Of a DNA stretch of 64,000 nt, positions 22,417 through 34,785 are shown piece after piece. The stretch covers positions 1 through 64,000 of the forward strand of contig VWZL01002560.1 in the NCBI GenBank assembly GCA_013396915.1, read 5' to 3'. The notes below the pieces were generated by a model. The model searched no databases. It was not told the origin of the DNA and saw nothing but the letters and a program-made list of their open reading frames with translations. The stretch comes from Stercorarius parasiticus. Taxonomy: Eukaryota > Chordata > Aves > Charadriiformes > Stercorariidae. How positions within the stretch are numbered: position 1 is the first letter of the stretch; every line of letters starts with the position of its first letter. The position numbers were made by a program, and so were the translations under genes.

Positions 22417-24984
22417 CAATTTCACACAGCTGAAAGTATAAAACTGGCCCTTGCAACTGTGAAACAATATCATGAATCATAATAAAAAATTCGTTTTTAT
22501 TCAAGTTAGTATTGCACTAGAGCAGTGGTAAAACCTGACCTCCTAGAATATATATTGTAAAATTTATAGATCTCTAATAGCTGCTATATTATAGACTTCT
22601 TCACTTTCAGTAGACAGGTACATAGGAAAGAATGAACATGTTATATTGCTATTACTTAAGAGGGACACAGACTATGGAGCGCTGCAGGAACTGTAAATTA
22701 CTTGCCAGAGTCCTCTTTGCTGCAAAACCAGAGTTATATTATTCTTTGAAAATGCATTTGCAGTGGTGCTGTCTGGAATATTTACATTATGAAAGATTCT
22801 TGAGGTTGCGAAGTGCTTTGATTAGGATTGGGAGGTTTTTTTAATGTTAGATAAAGTACTCTTGCAAACTTCTTTATCTGGTATTTTGCTGGGCTGTTGG
22901 GATACTTCATCATTTTGTGAATGGAGTCACTAGTAGGAATGATGCTGTGGTGCTTAGCCAGCTACTTGCTTTTAGCAGGAGAAATGTTTGTAAAGCTCAG
23001 TTTGACCGTTGGTCCTTGCCTTGATCCTACTGCTTCAGGAACTGGGTTGTGCAAGGACTGTACTCTTGGACCTTTTTGCTGTGTTCTGTGCTGCCTGGCA
23101 ACAGAAGAGCTCGGTGGTTATTTTTACCAGATGTTGTACATGAGGAAATTCCATCTTGCATATTTGTTTTTTTAGAATAGAAACATCTTGAACTTTTATT
23201 ATTATTACAGAAGATATCTGTTTATATTCCAGTAAGCGATGTTGGTGCTACTCCTGAGATCACATGAAAATGCCTCTGCCTTTGCATCCCCATCAACTGT
23301 ATCCTTACAATATATGCTCTTATATCTTTGCCTGCTTCTCATGTGCCACATTGGAATGCATGTTTGGGGGGAGAGAGTGTTAGCTAACAACTGCAATAGA
23401 AACCTGTGTTAACACTTTCAAAAGTGGTTCATTATTGCAAGAATTCAATTTGAGAGAAAGCAAAAGACCTTCTGTTTTTGTTGCGGTTGTTCATTTGATT
23501 TTGCAGACAGGCAAAGGGAAAATCATTCTCTGAGTTGTGTGAAGGTTTGCATCCTGTCTTTACTCTGGCTCTGGCTTGCTATGTCAACTGGAAAATCATC
23601 CCCTGTGTTATTTTGCCGACTCACTCTTTAGAATAAAACACACTCAGTTTTGTTCAATTTTCAGTTTCATTCACGTAAACGTATAAGGTGGTCCTCAAAT
23701 GAAAATTGTTTCAGTGAAACAGGTCTTGGTTTTTCACTCACTTGTACTCTTACCACTATGTAGAGGACAGTAGAGCAGAGGGAGAAAGTGATCAAGCTAG
23801 AAAAGAAAGACTGCTTCTGCAATCATAGCGACAGCATAGAAGTTGTACCTACAAAATTCTTATTGAATAACTGAATCATGCATTGGAACAAAGGAAGGAG
23901 GCAGAAAATGAGACAGGCATAGCTGAAAGGGTCTGTTGAACAGCCTAGACCAACAGCAGATTGGCTAATCAGATTCACTGCCTTGAATTCACCCCAAAAT
24001 AACTTGAAGGGTAGTTATGTTAAAGGACTGCAGTGTTTTCTGTCTGTGATATAATAGAGAAAGCATTGCAGTGTTCCAGGCCAACGGTCTGAAGGACATG
24101 AATGGTGCTGTGAGGTTAGAAATGAGCACTGTAATCACGTTAGGTCAAGGAATATTGTGCTGTTGCTTGTACCTGTTTTCTAACTAATGTGTGTGTTTGG
24201 TTTCTAAAATACCCTAGGATACTATGACCAGTAGACTCCTCTGTGTACGAAATATAAGAGAAGTCAGCAGAAGGGGAAGAGTCTTAAATCAGAATATTGC
24301 CTGCTATGCTGTGACATGACATCCTTTCCTTCTACTACACAGTCTACCCTATCCCACCTCCACCACTATCTCACTCAGACAACCAAGCTCACCCTACCTT
24401 CACTCTTTTTTTTCCTCTTTCTACCCATCATTCAGCAATATACATCAATGTGACTTAGTTGTCTCTGCAGATTGTTGACAGGTACTCAGACATCAGTCTA
24501 TTTTATAAATGAGATCCTATTCTATTTTAAGTCAGCAAATCTACCTAGGCTCAGGGAATTGCTTTCCAGTGGCTCTGTGCTCCTGTAAAAGTCGCTGTCA
24601 TAAAACTTCACATCAGGAAGATGAGAACTTGCTCCCTTCCTGGACAGAATTTGTGTCTTAGTACTTATAAGAGCTTTGAATAGTCTTACTCATTTTTCAA
24701 ATGATTCAGGCAAAACCCCCCCAATATTTCACTTTTAATTCTGTGTATATTCATGTGCTATCCTTGTCCCAATAGCGTCTGAACTCCTTTTAGTTAAAAA
24801 TCAGACTAAAACCTGATGTCTGTGCGGCTTTCTGTTTTCGCTCCTTGGAGGAATTTACAGTTGTGTATCCTACCCACTGGACCATTAGGGCAGCAATAGT
24901 ATTCCTGAATTTAATCTTTCTTCACACACTGTCTTGGTAATGTCTAGTAGTATTGTAGCATTGTTGCATTAAAACCTTTTTTAC

Positions 24985-25002
24985 TTTTTTTTTTTTTTTT
25001 TT
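24985..25002. repeat. Poly(T) run of 18
   Basis: Uninterrupted T run. It could be a reverse-strand poly(A) tail of an old retrocopy, but no coding similarity is recognisable to its right. Confidence 0.85.
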
Positions 25003-25337
25003 GCTAGCATTCTTGCCTAGATCTGGTCCTTTAAATGTAATAGGCAACTATGAAATGATAAACCTGTCCTCAAAACTGCTGCTTGGTATAGCTTCCATAG
25101 AAGATTTCTGTTGACCTTTAAACATGTATTTTGATGTCATGCTTTCCGAATATTTTCATGATCATTTCCAGAGCAGTGATATTTGGATAAAACCTCTTTG
25201 AATTGCAATATTTTCAAGTAAGGGTGTGAAGACAGATGATGCTTAGTTTCTAAATCATGTACCATTTATTTGAGATGAGTCAGTTGCACGGTTAGAAGTC
25301 TGGTTAGATGTCTGTCTTCTTGCATCCTGTTTGAACA

Positions 25338-26440
25338 GAATCATAGAATCATAGAATCATAGAATCATAGAACTGTTAGGGTTGGAAGGGACCTTAAAGA
25401 TCATCTAGTCCCAACCCCCCTGCCCTGGGCAGGGACACCTCGCACTAAATCAGGTTGCCTGATCTAGTCCAGCCTGGCCTTAAAAACTTCTAGGGATGGG
25501 GCATCCACGACCTCTCTGGGCAACCTGTTCCAGTGTCTCACCACCCTCATGGTGAAGAACTTCTTCCTAACGTCCAGTCTGAATCATCCCATCTCTAGTT
25601 TTAATCCATTCCCTCTAGTTCTACCATTACCTGACATCCTAAAAAGTCCCTCACCAGCTTTCTTGTAGGCCCCCTTNNNNNNNNNNNNNNNNNNNNNNNN
25701 NNNNNNNNNNNNNNNNNNNNNNNNNNNNNNNNNNNNNNNNNNNNNNNNNNNNNNNNNNNNNNNNNNNNNNNNNNNNNNNNNNNNNNNNNNNNAGGTCCCT
25801 CTGGATGGCATCCCTTCCCTCCAGTGTGTCAGCCGCCCCACACAGCTTGGTGTCGTCGCAAACTTGCTGAGGGTGCACTCTATGCCACTGTCCACGTCGC
25901 TGACGAAGATGTTAAACAAGACCGGTCCCAGTACTGATCCTTGAGGGACTCCACTTGTCACTGGCCTCCACTTGGACATGGACCCATTGACAGCCACTCT
26001 TTGGGTGCGGCCGTCTAGCCAGTTCTTTATCCACTGAATTGTCAGTCCATCAAAGCCATATTTTGTCAGCTTGGAGACCAGGATGTCATGCGGGACAGTG
26101 TCAAAGGCTTTGCTCAGGTCCAGGTAAATGACGTCAGTTGCTCTCCCCTTGTCTATTGATGTTGTGACCTTCTCATAGAAGGCCACCAGGTTTGCCAGGC
26201 ATGATTTGCCCTTGGTGAAGCTGTGTTGATTGTACCCAATCATCTCTTCGTTATTCTTCTGCCTCAGGAGTGCCTCCAGGAGGATCTGCTCCATAATCTT
26301 ACCAGGCACGGAGGTGAGACTGACTGGCCTATAGTTTCCGCATTCCTCCTTCTTTCCCTTTTTGAAAGTGGGGATTATGTTTCCCTTTTTCCAGTCAGTG
26401 GGGACTTCTCCAGACTGCCATGACTTTTGGAATATGGAAT
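25338..26440 (-). mobile_element. CR1 copy with long reverse-transcriptase fragment and internal N gap
   Basis: Four tail octamers (aatcatag units) open the plus-strand sequence at 25338, marking the 3' end. Reading on the minus strand, the reverse-transcriptase domain is largely open: [20 protein letters not shown], then [40 protein letters not shown] and [18 protein letters not shown] one-base deletion near 25858 shifts the frame just at the FADD catalytic box. The 116-N run at 25677-25792 hides the next part. The element is 5'-truncated and dead, but younger-looking than most copies in the window. Confidence 0.95.
25677..25792. other. Run of 116 N inside a CR1 copy
   Basis: Both flanks are the same CR1 in the same orientation. 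By the copy at 20.7 kb the interval should span about 490 bases, so the N count is probably an underestimate unless the element has an internal deletion. Confidence 0.8.
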
Positions 26441-28234
26441 ATGTTTATAGACTTGAGTCTTGCTTTTATTAAAGCCAGTGACAAATCTCAAACTGTAATG
26501 AAAGTAAAGCTACACCTCTTTGTTTAGGACTTATTTTAGGATAGTTGCCAAAGCCCACAGACGATATGAAGAAATCTTAAGATGGTGTGGTCTGATGCCA
26601 CAGTATAAATTCAGGTTTTAAATTTTGTTATATACATCATATGCATACATTTTCTTGGGTGTTTTTTAAATAATAATGGTGAAACAGTTTGTTTCATTTA
26701 GAATGAAACTTCCCTGTGCAGTGTTTGTAGTCTGCAAATTGCAGTTCTGTGTTAGGAGGAGAGCCAAAAAGTGAAACTACTAAGGAACAAATGAGCAATT
26801 CATTTTTAACAGCAATACTGCTTCAAATGTAGAATTGCATAACTGGAGTGAAATCAGTGAAACTAAGAAGCTGGGATTTTTTGTGGGATTAGAGCTCTAC
26901 ATTAGGAAATTCACATGTTTTCCTGTAAATTGTAGTCTGGGTGAGGTTATCCTTCCCATTATTAGGGTTGGCTAGGATGTTTCTTCTAAGTTAGATAAGA
27001 GTTTGATTAGGTTTGATAGCTTTTTTGAAGAACAGGACTAATGGCCTTTTCTCTCCAGGATTAATGTGAGTGTCTCATGAGCAGTTTAAGTTTGAAGACC
27101 CTGTCACAAAGTCTCCATTATGATTAAAGTTGTCACTAACTGAAAGCCAAGTCAATCTCAAAAAAATTTTCAAATATAATATATCATGCTGCTAACATCC
27201 TTTTCTTGCAGGATATTTATACTTGTCATTACAGTAGCTGTCTGAAATGAATAGCGGTAGTGATACCAGTCCTTTGTGAACTTTGCAAAGATATGGTACT
27301 TTCCTCTTTTTAGAAAGGGTAGCAAGAGTGGGAAGAAGTTCTCACTGGACTAAATTTGTTTTTTAATCAGTGTTTTTTCTTCTCTGGGCAGTGGGGCACA
27401 CTGTCTGGTAAGAATTTAAGGACAATAAAGTGCCATTGTTGCCATATATAATGAAAAGAACTTTTTCCTGCCAAAATAGGGGTGAAAAATATCAGTCAGC
27501 TTCCCTAAGAGGGCCAGACGCTGGATTTACCTGTTGTCTGTATTTCTGCTTTCTTCTGTTATTTTCCTATTTTTGCCTTGAGTGTCACGATAAACAACTA
27601 CCTTTTTATGCCTCTTTTTAAGTAGTTTCGGTTCACTATTCAGCATGATTTCTACAAAAAATTAAATGGAAATTAAGGGTTGACAGTGCTTAAATCTTAG
27701 GTCGTTTCAACCAGCGTCTTCATTCTGTAGTGTTTTTCTCTCAGTAGTCTGACTAAACGTGGTATTTTTTGTTTACAAATTTTTTAAGCCTTCCTTGGTA
27801 TCAGATGGTTGGGTTACATTTCTGTAATCAATTGGCACTCCTAATCAAGTGCCATCATCTGCCTTCATGCATCTCTAGCGGTCAGCTATGCACATTGACT
27901 CAAAAGTGCCAGGAGACAATAAATGATGATGGTTTTGTTCATGAGAGACCCAAGTATCTGAGATCTGTTTTCACTCATAGTTTTAAATGGGTGCAGTCCT
28001 TTCTGCAGCAATGTCTGTCACTGAAGGGCATGTCCAGGACTTTACTGCCAGCTTATTTAAAGTAAGCTGTATAATTCGAAGCAGGAATCCTGAGGCCTGG
28101 TCATCCCTTCCTGCGCTTAAAATGGGTGTAAGGGAAAGAGTTCAAAACAAGCAGACTCTCTGCTGCACATTTGACTGATGGCATCAGACACAGTGGGTAC
28201 AAAAACAGTGCCAGTATGAAAGTGGTGAGTTTAT
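26441..28234. other. Intergenic stretch 5, nothing recognised
   Basis: AT-rich unique sequence. The frames at 27769-28065 (98 codons) and 27987-28178 are unlike known proteins. Confidence 0.5.
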
Positions 28235-28300
28235 GGAATCACAGAATCATAGAACGGTTTAGAGTGGGAAGGGACCTTAAAGATCATCTAGTACCAACCT
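28235..28300 (-). mobile_element. Short CR1 3' end fragment
   Basis: The plus strand reads ggaatcacagaatcatag, then acggtttagagtgggaaggg, accttaaagatcatctag and ccaacctc. This is only the last 65 bases or so of a CR1 in reverse orientation. It lies inside a 102-codon plus-strand open frame, which is therefore not a gene. Confidence 0.9.
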
Positions 28301-29008
28301 CAACACTTACAGAAGTACAGAGAGCAGAACTGATGATGTACTTAGATAAACCCAAGAAAGAGAGGCTTACTGGACTTGAATATCAGTGTGTGATACGCTG
28401 TGTGCGCCTTCTGTTACTGGAGTGCCAAGGATGCTGTCTTGGTTTGTCTGTTCTTGTGGGAAAGATAATCCATCATTGACATTGCCCTTTTTTCCTCTCA
28501 GTGTGGCAGAAGGAGCAGGAATCATATTCTTAGTGCATGTATATCTGGGTGAATCTCCCTCTGCAATGACAAACTGGTGGTGGGGCTGACACTGTCAGTG
28601 AGGGTTACAGGGCTTTTGGAGCCTGGTGCAGAAATCTTGTGTGCACAGAAAGTCACCAGACTTGCTGCACCTTCACTGTCCACCAAGTAGGTCTTGCAGA
28701 GCTGCTGTTAGACCTATTTTGTACTAGGCTTCTTTCACATGATGGGTTTAGGACTGACATGGCCCAGAACTAAAAAAAGCACTGACAAACTTACTAGCTC
28801 TTATATCCTAAAGCATCCAGGCTGACTGAAAAAGCTCAATAGTCATTGGAGCTCAGAAGCTCCCATCCCCGGAATCTGCTGCAAAATGGCAAACCTGTAA
28901 AATGCATGTGGTAGTTGTTTTTCTCTTTATGTTGCTCTTCGAGTTGGTCAGAAGAAACCTCTGGCACTCTTCTAAGCTTTCTTTGGAGGAGCATCCCAGT
29001 TCTCTCAG
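28301..29008. other. Short spacer between CR1 copies
   Basis: Unique-looking sequence without a recognised feature, between the CR1 tail at 28.2 kb and the tandem CR1 pair. Confidence 0.5.
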
Positions 29009-29497
29009 CACAAGAAGGACATGGACTTGTTGGAACGGGTCCAGAGGAAGACCACGAAGATAATCAGAGGGCTGGAGCACCTCTTCTATAAAGACAGGCT
29101 GAGAGAGTTGGGGTTGTTCAGTCTGGAGAAGAGAAGGCTCCGGGGAGACCTTATAACAGCATTCCAGTACCTAAAAGGGCTACAGGAAAGATGGGGAGGG
29201 ACTCCTTATCAGAAGGTGTAGTGATGGGACAAGGGGTAATGGTTTTAAACTGAAAGAAGGTAGATTTAGATTAGATATTAGGATGAAATTTTTACTGTGG
29301 TGAGACACTGGAACAGGTTTCCAGGGAAGTTGTGGCTGCCCCATCCCTGGAAATGTTCAAGGCCAGGCTGGATGGGGCTTTGAGCAACCTGGTCTAGTGG
29401 GAGGTGTCCCTGCCCAGGGCCGGGGACTTGGAACTAGATGATCTTTAAGGTCCCTTCCAACCAAACCCTTCTATGATTCTATGATTCTATGATTCCA
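29009..29497 (+). mobile_element. CR1 copy A of a head-to-tail pair
   Basis: It starts within ORF2 ([24 protein letters not shown] residues) and continues to [13 protein letters not shown], the 3' UTR and a tail of three ttctatga units ending near 29495. It is 5'-truncated. A second CR1 fragment begins within a few bases of this tail. Confidence 0.93.
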
Positions 29498-29901
29498 GAA
29501 AGGCTGAGAGAGTTGTGGTTGTTCAGCCTGGAGAAGAGAAGGCTCCGGGGAGACCTTATAGTCCCTTCCAGTACCTAAAGGAGGCCTACAGGAAGGATGG
29601 GGAGGGACCCTTTATCAGGGAGTGTAATGATAGGACGAGGGGTAACGACTCTAAACTGCAGAAGGGTAGATTTAGATTAGATATTAGGAAGAAATTCTTT
29701 ACTGTGAGGGTGGTGAGACAATGGAACAGGTTGCCCAGGGAAATTGTGGATGCCCCATCCCTGGAAGTGTTCAAGACCAGGCTGGATGGGGCTTTGAGCA
29801 ACCAGGTCCTGCCCATGGCAGGGGGGTTGGAACTAGATGATCTTTAAGGTCCCTTCCAACCCAAACCAGTCTATAATTCCATGATTCGATTCTATGATTC
29901 C
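29498..29901 (+). mobile_element. CR1 copy B of a head-to-tail pair
   Basis: It begins at gaaaggctgagagagttg, a position that copy A also contains near 29090, and runs through the 3' UTR to a tail ending near 29900. Copies A and B differ by many scattered substitutions and small gaps, so they are two separate insertions or a very old duplication, not a recent tandem copy. Confidence 0.92.
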
Positions 29902-32900
29902 TTCAGTGTACCCATAAAATGAGCAAGCCGCTATCATCAGGTTGTCTTTTCCTCCTTTAAGGTTTGTATGGTGTTTTTACAGGATTTTGGACACCTCATG
30001 AATGTACAGTCAGTTTTGCTGACAGTACTTCCACAAACTGTATGCATGCCTGTGTATTTCCTTATCTGGTCTTCAAAATAATACTTGGGCCTGTCAGCAT
30101 ATCCTTCTGCATTTTTGCAGAAAGCCACTTAACCCCTCTACACACCTTTAAAAGCAGCCAGAAATCATTTCCTAATGCTCACTGAATTGCAACTGCTTTA
30201 CTCCTGTATCTTAAAATAGCATTGTTAAACTCATATGGTTAATAACTTCCTTAGAAAGAAACCTTCCTCTAATCAAAATAGCATTACTGGAGCTTTGCAA
30301 AGGCATGTGCCCTTTATTTTCTCTCTGGAGCCCTAAAAAATGTAAGTTTTTTTTCCCCTGGATATACCACCTTACAGCTAATGAAGCCCTTTGGTATTCC
30401 AGGAGAGGAAGGCTAAGTATTCTAAAGCTGTTCTCTATAGCTCTAGTTAAACATAGTATTTATGTCCTTACCCTTTAAGAACACTGACTTCAGTGGAGAG
30501 TTTCAATCAGGTTTTTAATTTGGCATAGGTTCCTGTGTAATGCAAAGGCCTTTTCACAATTTCAGTTTATTTTTTGTAAATAACATAACATATGATGATA
30601 TTTGTGTATTGTATTTATGTTCTACTGTTGTGTATTTGATATGAAAAGATAACCTATTTTTCCGTGTTTTTAATTAATGAAACAGCAAGAAACTTCCTAA
30701 GTTGGTTGTTCAGAGCTACACACCTGCATCTAAACAAAGGGATCTTAAGGATTTCAGTTACCTCCCAGTATTCTTTTTCTTCAAATATTTGCCAGGTCTT
30801 TCTTAAGCAACAAAACTAAAATTTCCTTATTATTTCACTTTTTCTCATTTTTTCCTCAAAATCTAAATCCCAGTTTGTTAACTGAAGCCATCCAAGGGGA
30901 GCCATGCTAGGAGAGGAAGAAACAGAAAACATCCAAAGAAGATTAAAATAACTTTGCTGAAACCACTGCTGGTAACTTGGCTCGGTTACCAGCTCTCAGC
31001 CCAGAGCATTCCAAAATCTGCTCTGGTGTTTCATTCACTTGGGTATTTTACAAAGCGGGGAACTCAAGGGTTTTTTTTCAATTTGTCTTTTGGCAGTCTA
31101 AGTGAATTGGTAATTTATGCAGCTGCCTATCTGAAGTATGTCACTACCCAAAGGTCTTCAGACATCATAAGCCCACATGTGAAAATGAATGAATATCTCT
31201 ATTGTCTCCATTTTATCTAACATTTTTCACGTCAAGGAAATATGCCTAGTAAATTAACAACAGGCTGGTTGTACTAAACAGACCCTATTCCATGTTATTA
31301 TCTCCTTAGCTGCTTCAGCTGCCTATCCACTAGCTAACAAGAAAAACTGTGTGATACCAATTTAATACCTTCAGAATGTGCTGCAGAGATGCTCCAGAAT
31401 CTAAGAATTAGCATGCAGGAATCTTTATGTTGAAGTTAGAGAAAGTATTGGACTGCTGCATCATCTAACCGATCTGAGATATTCCTGGCTTGTTTGCTGC
31501 AGAATATAGCCATCTAAAGCAGTTAATCTTTACAAGAGGCAGAAGTTAATCAGGCAAATCAAAATAAAGAGGAAAATCACAGGTATGATGAGGTGCATCT
31601 GCAAAATGAGGATGTTAGATCAATGTTAATTAAATAATGATTTTTAAAAGGCACATAAGCAATAATTTTAATAAATGCAACATGTTTTTTCTCACCTTTA
31701 ACACCTGTTTTACTTGTGTATATTTCTTTCATTAACAATGCATATCATCTTACATGTGGCAAACACTGTTAGCTTTTTTCCTTTGTATATTGTTTGAAGC
31801 AAAAGCAATACATGAAAGAAAGATGGACAGGAAGAGGAAAATTCCTAAAAAGAAAAAAAAAATTAAAATGGTTTTCTTTCAAAAGATTAGAAAAAGCACA
31901 CAATTTTTGCAAGAGTTTCTTTGTTGAAATCATAATTTTCCAATTTTATTTTTTTTTACAAAATCCTTCTTGCCTACTTGAAACTGAAAATATTCCTGAA
32001 ACAAAGCCACTAGTTTTAGATAACCATTCGGGAAAAAAAGAAGAGGAATAGAAACTTTTTCAAGCAGAGGAGGGAATGGAATCCTATTGTAAAAACTTTT
32101 TATTGACTATTGTTTTACTTTAGGTAGCAGTTTCCAAAAGTGGGGACTTGAACATTTCCTGATGCCAGTTCAGAGCACCCTGAAGTCTATTAAGAGCCAT
32201 GGCAGCAAGTGATAGTGGTGGAGATAGGTGAAATGGGGTATAAAATCTGAAACTTAATTGAATGCCTTTGAAGCATTTCAAGTGATATTCTCTACAATAG
32301 AAATTGCAACAGTGAATCTTGAATTAACTCTGAGGCTGTATAATTCTTCAATATAGACTTTCCTTATTCCAGATAGCATCTACCCTTTGCAGGTGGGTTT
32401 TAAGTTGTGTATTATGAAAAAACATTGAGCAGCTCCGGCTCAGTGATTTCCTAAGACAGAATTCATTGAGTGTAGTCTGAAGAAGAAGTGCTACTATGTG
32501 TTTGTCCTGCTATTACACTCATCTGTTTATAGCTGTTGGAGATAAAATTCTGGACTACAAGGACCCTTGAGCTGACCTGGTATAGTTATTCGTAGGCAGT
32601 CAAATTAATTCGCTCATGAATGAAAAATAGGAAAAGACTACCCACAGTGAGGGCATAATCTCCTGTTTTGGAGGATTTTAAGGGCAGGTGACATAAATTT
32701 ATGTGGCCTTTGAGGGGACAGAGAATGACTAAGCAGGGAGATGGGCTCTATCCTTCAATTGTACTTCATGATTACAATGTCAAAAGTCAGGGAAATACGC
32801 CAGGAAAAGGGAAGCGTGTGCTATTAGAAAAGAGCATAATCTGAGGTATTTTTTTTCCAGTCACTTGTGCCAATGACATACATAAATAATCCAACCACTA

Positions 32901-34286
32901 GGGATCATGTGATAATGGCAATGCCACTGTGTATTGCATTTGTGTCACAGATGTCCGCTGCTTGTGGCCCTTCTCCATTTAGAGAACAGGGAAGATGTGT
33001 TTACAGGTGAACCGATAATGCTCTGTCAGGCAGGCAAGCTTCATCACTCACTGAAAAAGCAATAATATATTGATCATTCAGGAAACATCTCCTGTAGAGC
33101 TGCTTGCCCTGGAAAATCAATCCTTGACTAATTGGTGCATTTTGTAGAAGCAGAATCTACAGTAAGTCATAAGTGACTTGCATTTCACATTCTGTATTTT
33201 CAGCTGTGTATTTTATGGGTTTTTTTTTATAGAGGATACTGAAATATTTGTTCCAAGCTCGCCATTCAGTGCTAAAAAATCATACTAATGCCCTTTTCTT
33301 ATATCTTCAATGACTTCAAATCTTCTAAGTTTCTCAGATCTTCTCAGAGTTGGGAAGAAAATGGAGCTTAAGTAGGTAAACTTACGCTGTACTTCTGCCA
33401 TACCATGAGGAGCAGAGAACTGCAGATGGCTTCCAGTGGTGAAAAGAGAGGCTGGACAATTAGGATGATTTTTAAATTGTATATGGACTGAAACATTTTA
33501 ATAAGCTATGTATACTGTACTATATACTGCAGAATACTTCCTTTTCTGTAATGGAGCAGTCTTCTGCCCTTCAGCAAAAATACAGTTTCACTGATGTTGA
33601 TAGAGCTGATGGCTGATTGTACTTTACAGTCATCATTCAGAGGTCTAGAGCAAATTGTTATGTTAATGAAATAAGTCAGGAAGTGAACTAGAACAATAGA
33701 ATGTTACTGCAGCCTTGCTCTTTTCCCAGAACTGATTCAGATAAATCTTGGCAGCTTGGGATTTTCATATCAGAAAAGTCCATAAACAGTTATTTAATTT
33801 TCTATCAATATTCTCTCTCATAAGACTTCCAGTAGAGATATATTTGAATCTCGTGCAGCAAAAAAATCTGGCAAGCAAGATAAGTATAATAAATAAAATG
33901 GGCATAATCAAAATTCTGTGGCCTGACACTAATAGAGAGTGCTAAATTCCACTTATCACATAACCCCTCCTAGATTTGGTATCTGTGTAGCAAAATAGAG
34001 TCATTAGCTGCAACTGCATCGCTATCTTTTCTACCCAATCAATGGAAATGACTAGAGAGAAAAAAATAGCATATATTGGAGAGGCTGCAATCGCATTTCA
34101 GAGCCATAGAAAAATCCATGACTTAAACATCAAACAATGAATCTGCGACTGAAATGCTTCTTTGTATTATCTGAAAATCTTCAAGTTGGAAGTACATCAA
34201 AAGTCATAGACAGATGTCTAAGTGCCTTCTGAAGTGGATAGGGCTGCCTGAAAAACCTCTCTGAACTCGACTTAAAGGGAGGACTT
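29902..34286. other. Intergenic stretch 6, nothing recognised
   Basis: AT-rich, with A runs near 31850 and T runs near 31940. Open frames are under 90 codons, with no recognisable motif. Confidence 0.5.
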
Positions 34287-34785
34287 GATCATAGAAAAAG
34301 GGGTTGCAAAGGAGCAGTATCTATGAAGGTAAACATGAAGTAGGTGTACATGAAATGGATTTAATTTGTGAAAGGAGCCTATCCAACAAATCCTAAAATC
34401 TTCTGTGGTGAAGATTCCACCAACTTCGATTGACAACTTATTCCTGTGCTTCATTGCCCTTATTGCCAGGAAGCTCTTCTGTTCCAATGTTGAACAAAAT
34501 CTCTGCTGCTGAATTTAAAACACTAATACTGGTTTTACTTATGGTAGGCATAGAAAGGAGTTTATTCCCTTTATTTTTTTATGGCTATCTCTTACATATG
34601 TGAAAAGCCAATACACATCTCTCTAGTCTTCCCTCTGTAAAGAAAACAGCTCCATTTTTTTTCTTTCTTCACATAAATGTTGTTTGTCTTTTTACTAGCC
34701 CATTCCCTGAACTTTCTCCAGTTGATCCACATCCTTTCTGGATTGCCATGTGGAAATTAAGTGACTTTATATACCAGACATGTAA
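34287..34785 (-). mobile_element. Ancient, heavily diverged CR1 fragment
   Basis: Read in reverse orientation, the blocks come in CR1 order: an eroded tail gatcatagaaaaaggggttg, then gaagattccaccaactt, gacaacttattcctgtgctt, attgccaggaagctcttc, and near 34710 ctttctccagttgatccaca. These correspond to the CR1 3' UTR and the end of ORF2. Divergence is far above that of the other copies, so an old subfamily is likely. The boundaries are approximate. Confidence 0.65.

Larger units (their letters stand above)
21715..25337. other. Intergenic stretch 4, nothing recognised
   Basis: Holds an A-rich repeat at 22379 and a poly(T) run at 24985. The open frames (up to 84 codons) look like chance. Confidence 0.5.

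Noticed and set aside
24862..24900. MIR-like tail words (cctacccactggaccattag)
   Set aside because: Too short and without the core sequence expected beside it.
25584..26309. Possible functional reverse-transcriptase gene
   Set aside because: Part of a truncated CR1 with a frameshift at the catalytic box and an internal gap.
28171..28479. 102-codon plus-strand frame
   Set aside because: It runs through an antisense CR1 tail and the rest is unlike any protein I know.
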